NCBI GenBank assembly: GCA_900757505.1
Contig: CAAEOE010000029.1
Span: 1-58,907, forward strand
DNA length: 58,907 nt
Direction of reading: 5' to 3'
DNA from: an uncultured Collinsella sp.
GTDB taxonomy: Bacteria; Actinomycetota; Coriobacteriia; Coriobacteriales; Coriobacteriaceae
The translations under genes and the position numbers were made by a program. The notes under the pieces are model-generated. The model had not been told where the DNA came from and ran no database searches. It was given only the letters and a program-made list of their open reading frames with translations. This document shows positions 58,872 through 58,907 of this stretch, in pieces. Numbering within the stretch: position 1 is the stretch's first letter; each line of letters begins with the position of its first letter.

Positions 58872-58907
58872 TCAGGACTCAGCGCAACGCGTTGCGCTGA
58901 GTCCTGA
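58872..58907. repeat. Perfect 36-bp palindrome at the window end
   Basis: The two 18-base halves are exact complements, each containing GGACTCAGCGCAACG or its inverse. The right half is the outer IS30 end. The structure equals two element ends joined head to head. Confidence 0.8.

Larger units (their letters stand above)
55235..58904 (-). mobile_element. IS30-family element interrupted by an IS21 element
   Basis: GGACTCAGCGCAACG at 55235-55249 is the exact inverse of 58890-58904, giving 15-bp terminal repeats. The interior holds an IS30-type transposase gene in two parts. Without the inserted IS21 element and one target repeat it would be about 1.4 kb. The outer boundaries are provisional because the window ends 3 bases past the right repeat. 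Confidence 0.7.

Overview
The window looks like chromosome of a GC-rich gut anaerobe of the Coriobacteriia, most likely Collinsella or a close relative. This rests on codon use, the mix of SdpR/SdpI, DUF3793, YfcC and Fe-S aldo/keto reductase genes, and an anaerobic ribonucleotide reductase activase. The genus is an inference; there is no rRNA in the window. I saw no tRNA, rRNA or CRISPR array.

Layout. 1-5.7 kb: nrdG, a folate-type operon (folE, HD phosphohydrolase, folB), a YgjP-type metallopeptidase, an M19 dipeptidase, and an FKBP isomerase coupled to a UreE-like protein. 5.7-18.7 kb: housekeeping and metabolic genes (HAD phosphatases, PerR-like regulator, acylphosphatase, RNase HI, LysR regulator divergent from metY, panE, cyclase-family hydrolase, Fe-S aldo/keto reductase, two Gfo/Idh/MocA oxidoreductases, nfo). 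18.7-21.9 kb: a polar amino-acid ABC transporter whose permease carries an extra exported domain. 22-26.4 kb: flavodoxin with DUF3793, a membrane-anchored HMA copper-type protein, an SOS-type Y-family polymerase with a YolD protein, and a decayed Fe-alcohol-dehydrogenase domain. 26.6-30.1 kb: pgi and two HAD hydrolases.

30.3-41.7 kb holds a GntR regulator followed by a ten-gene, same-strand catabolic cluster: YfcC transporter, two amidohydrolases, FrlC-, FrlB- and FrlD-like proteins, a second PfkB kinase, YjbQ, BtpA/SgcQ and an FGGY kinase interrupted by an in-frame TGA. The FrlB/C/D set points to uptake and breakdown of a fructosamine (Amadori) or related aminosugar conjugate. 41.7-46.7 kb: TatD, TcdA, a small type I toxin-antitoxin locus (28-residue holin-like toxin with an antisense RNA), SdpR/SdpI and ettA.

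46.9-55.06 kb is mostly accessory and in part visibly AT-richer: an exported cysteine-protease-like protein overlapping a small lipoprotein, two repetitive-sequence proteins, then a DUF2087 regulator, an MFS exporter and a B12-dependent radical SAM gene broken by an in-frame TAA. 55.2-58.9 kb is a nested insertion: an IS21-family element (istA/istB, 55597-57852) sits inside an IS30-family transposase gene with a 5-bp target duplication. Removing it restores the IS30 reading frame exactly.

Regulatory signals visible include many intrinsic terminators, a LysR box, two SOS boxes, candidate metal-responsive dyads, a Cys-codon leader peptide before metY, and a family of long intergenic hairpins.
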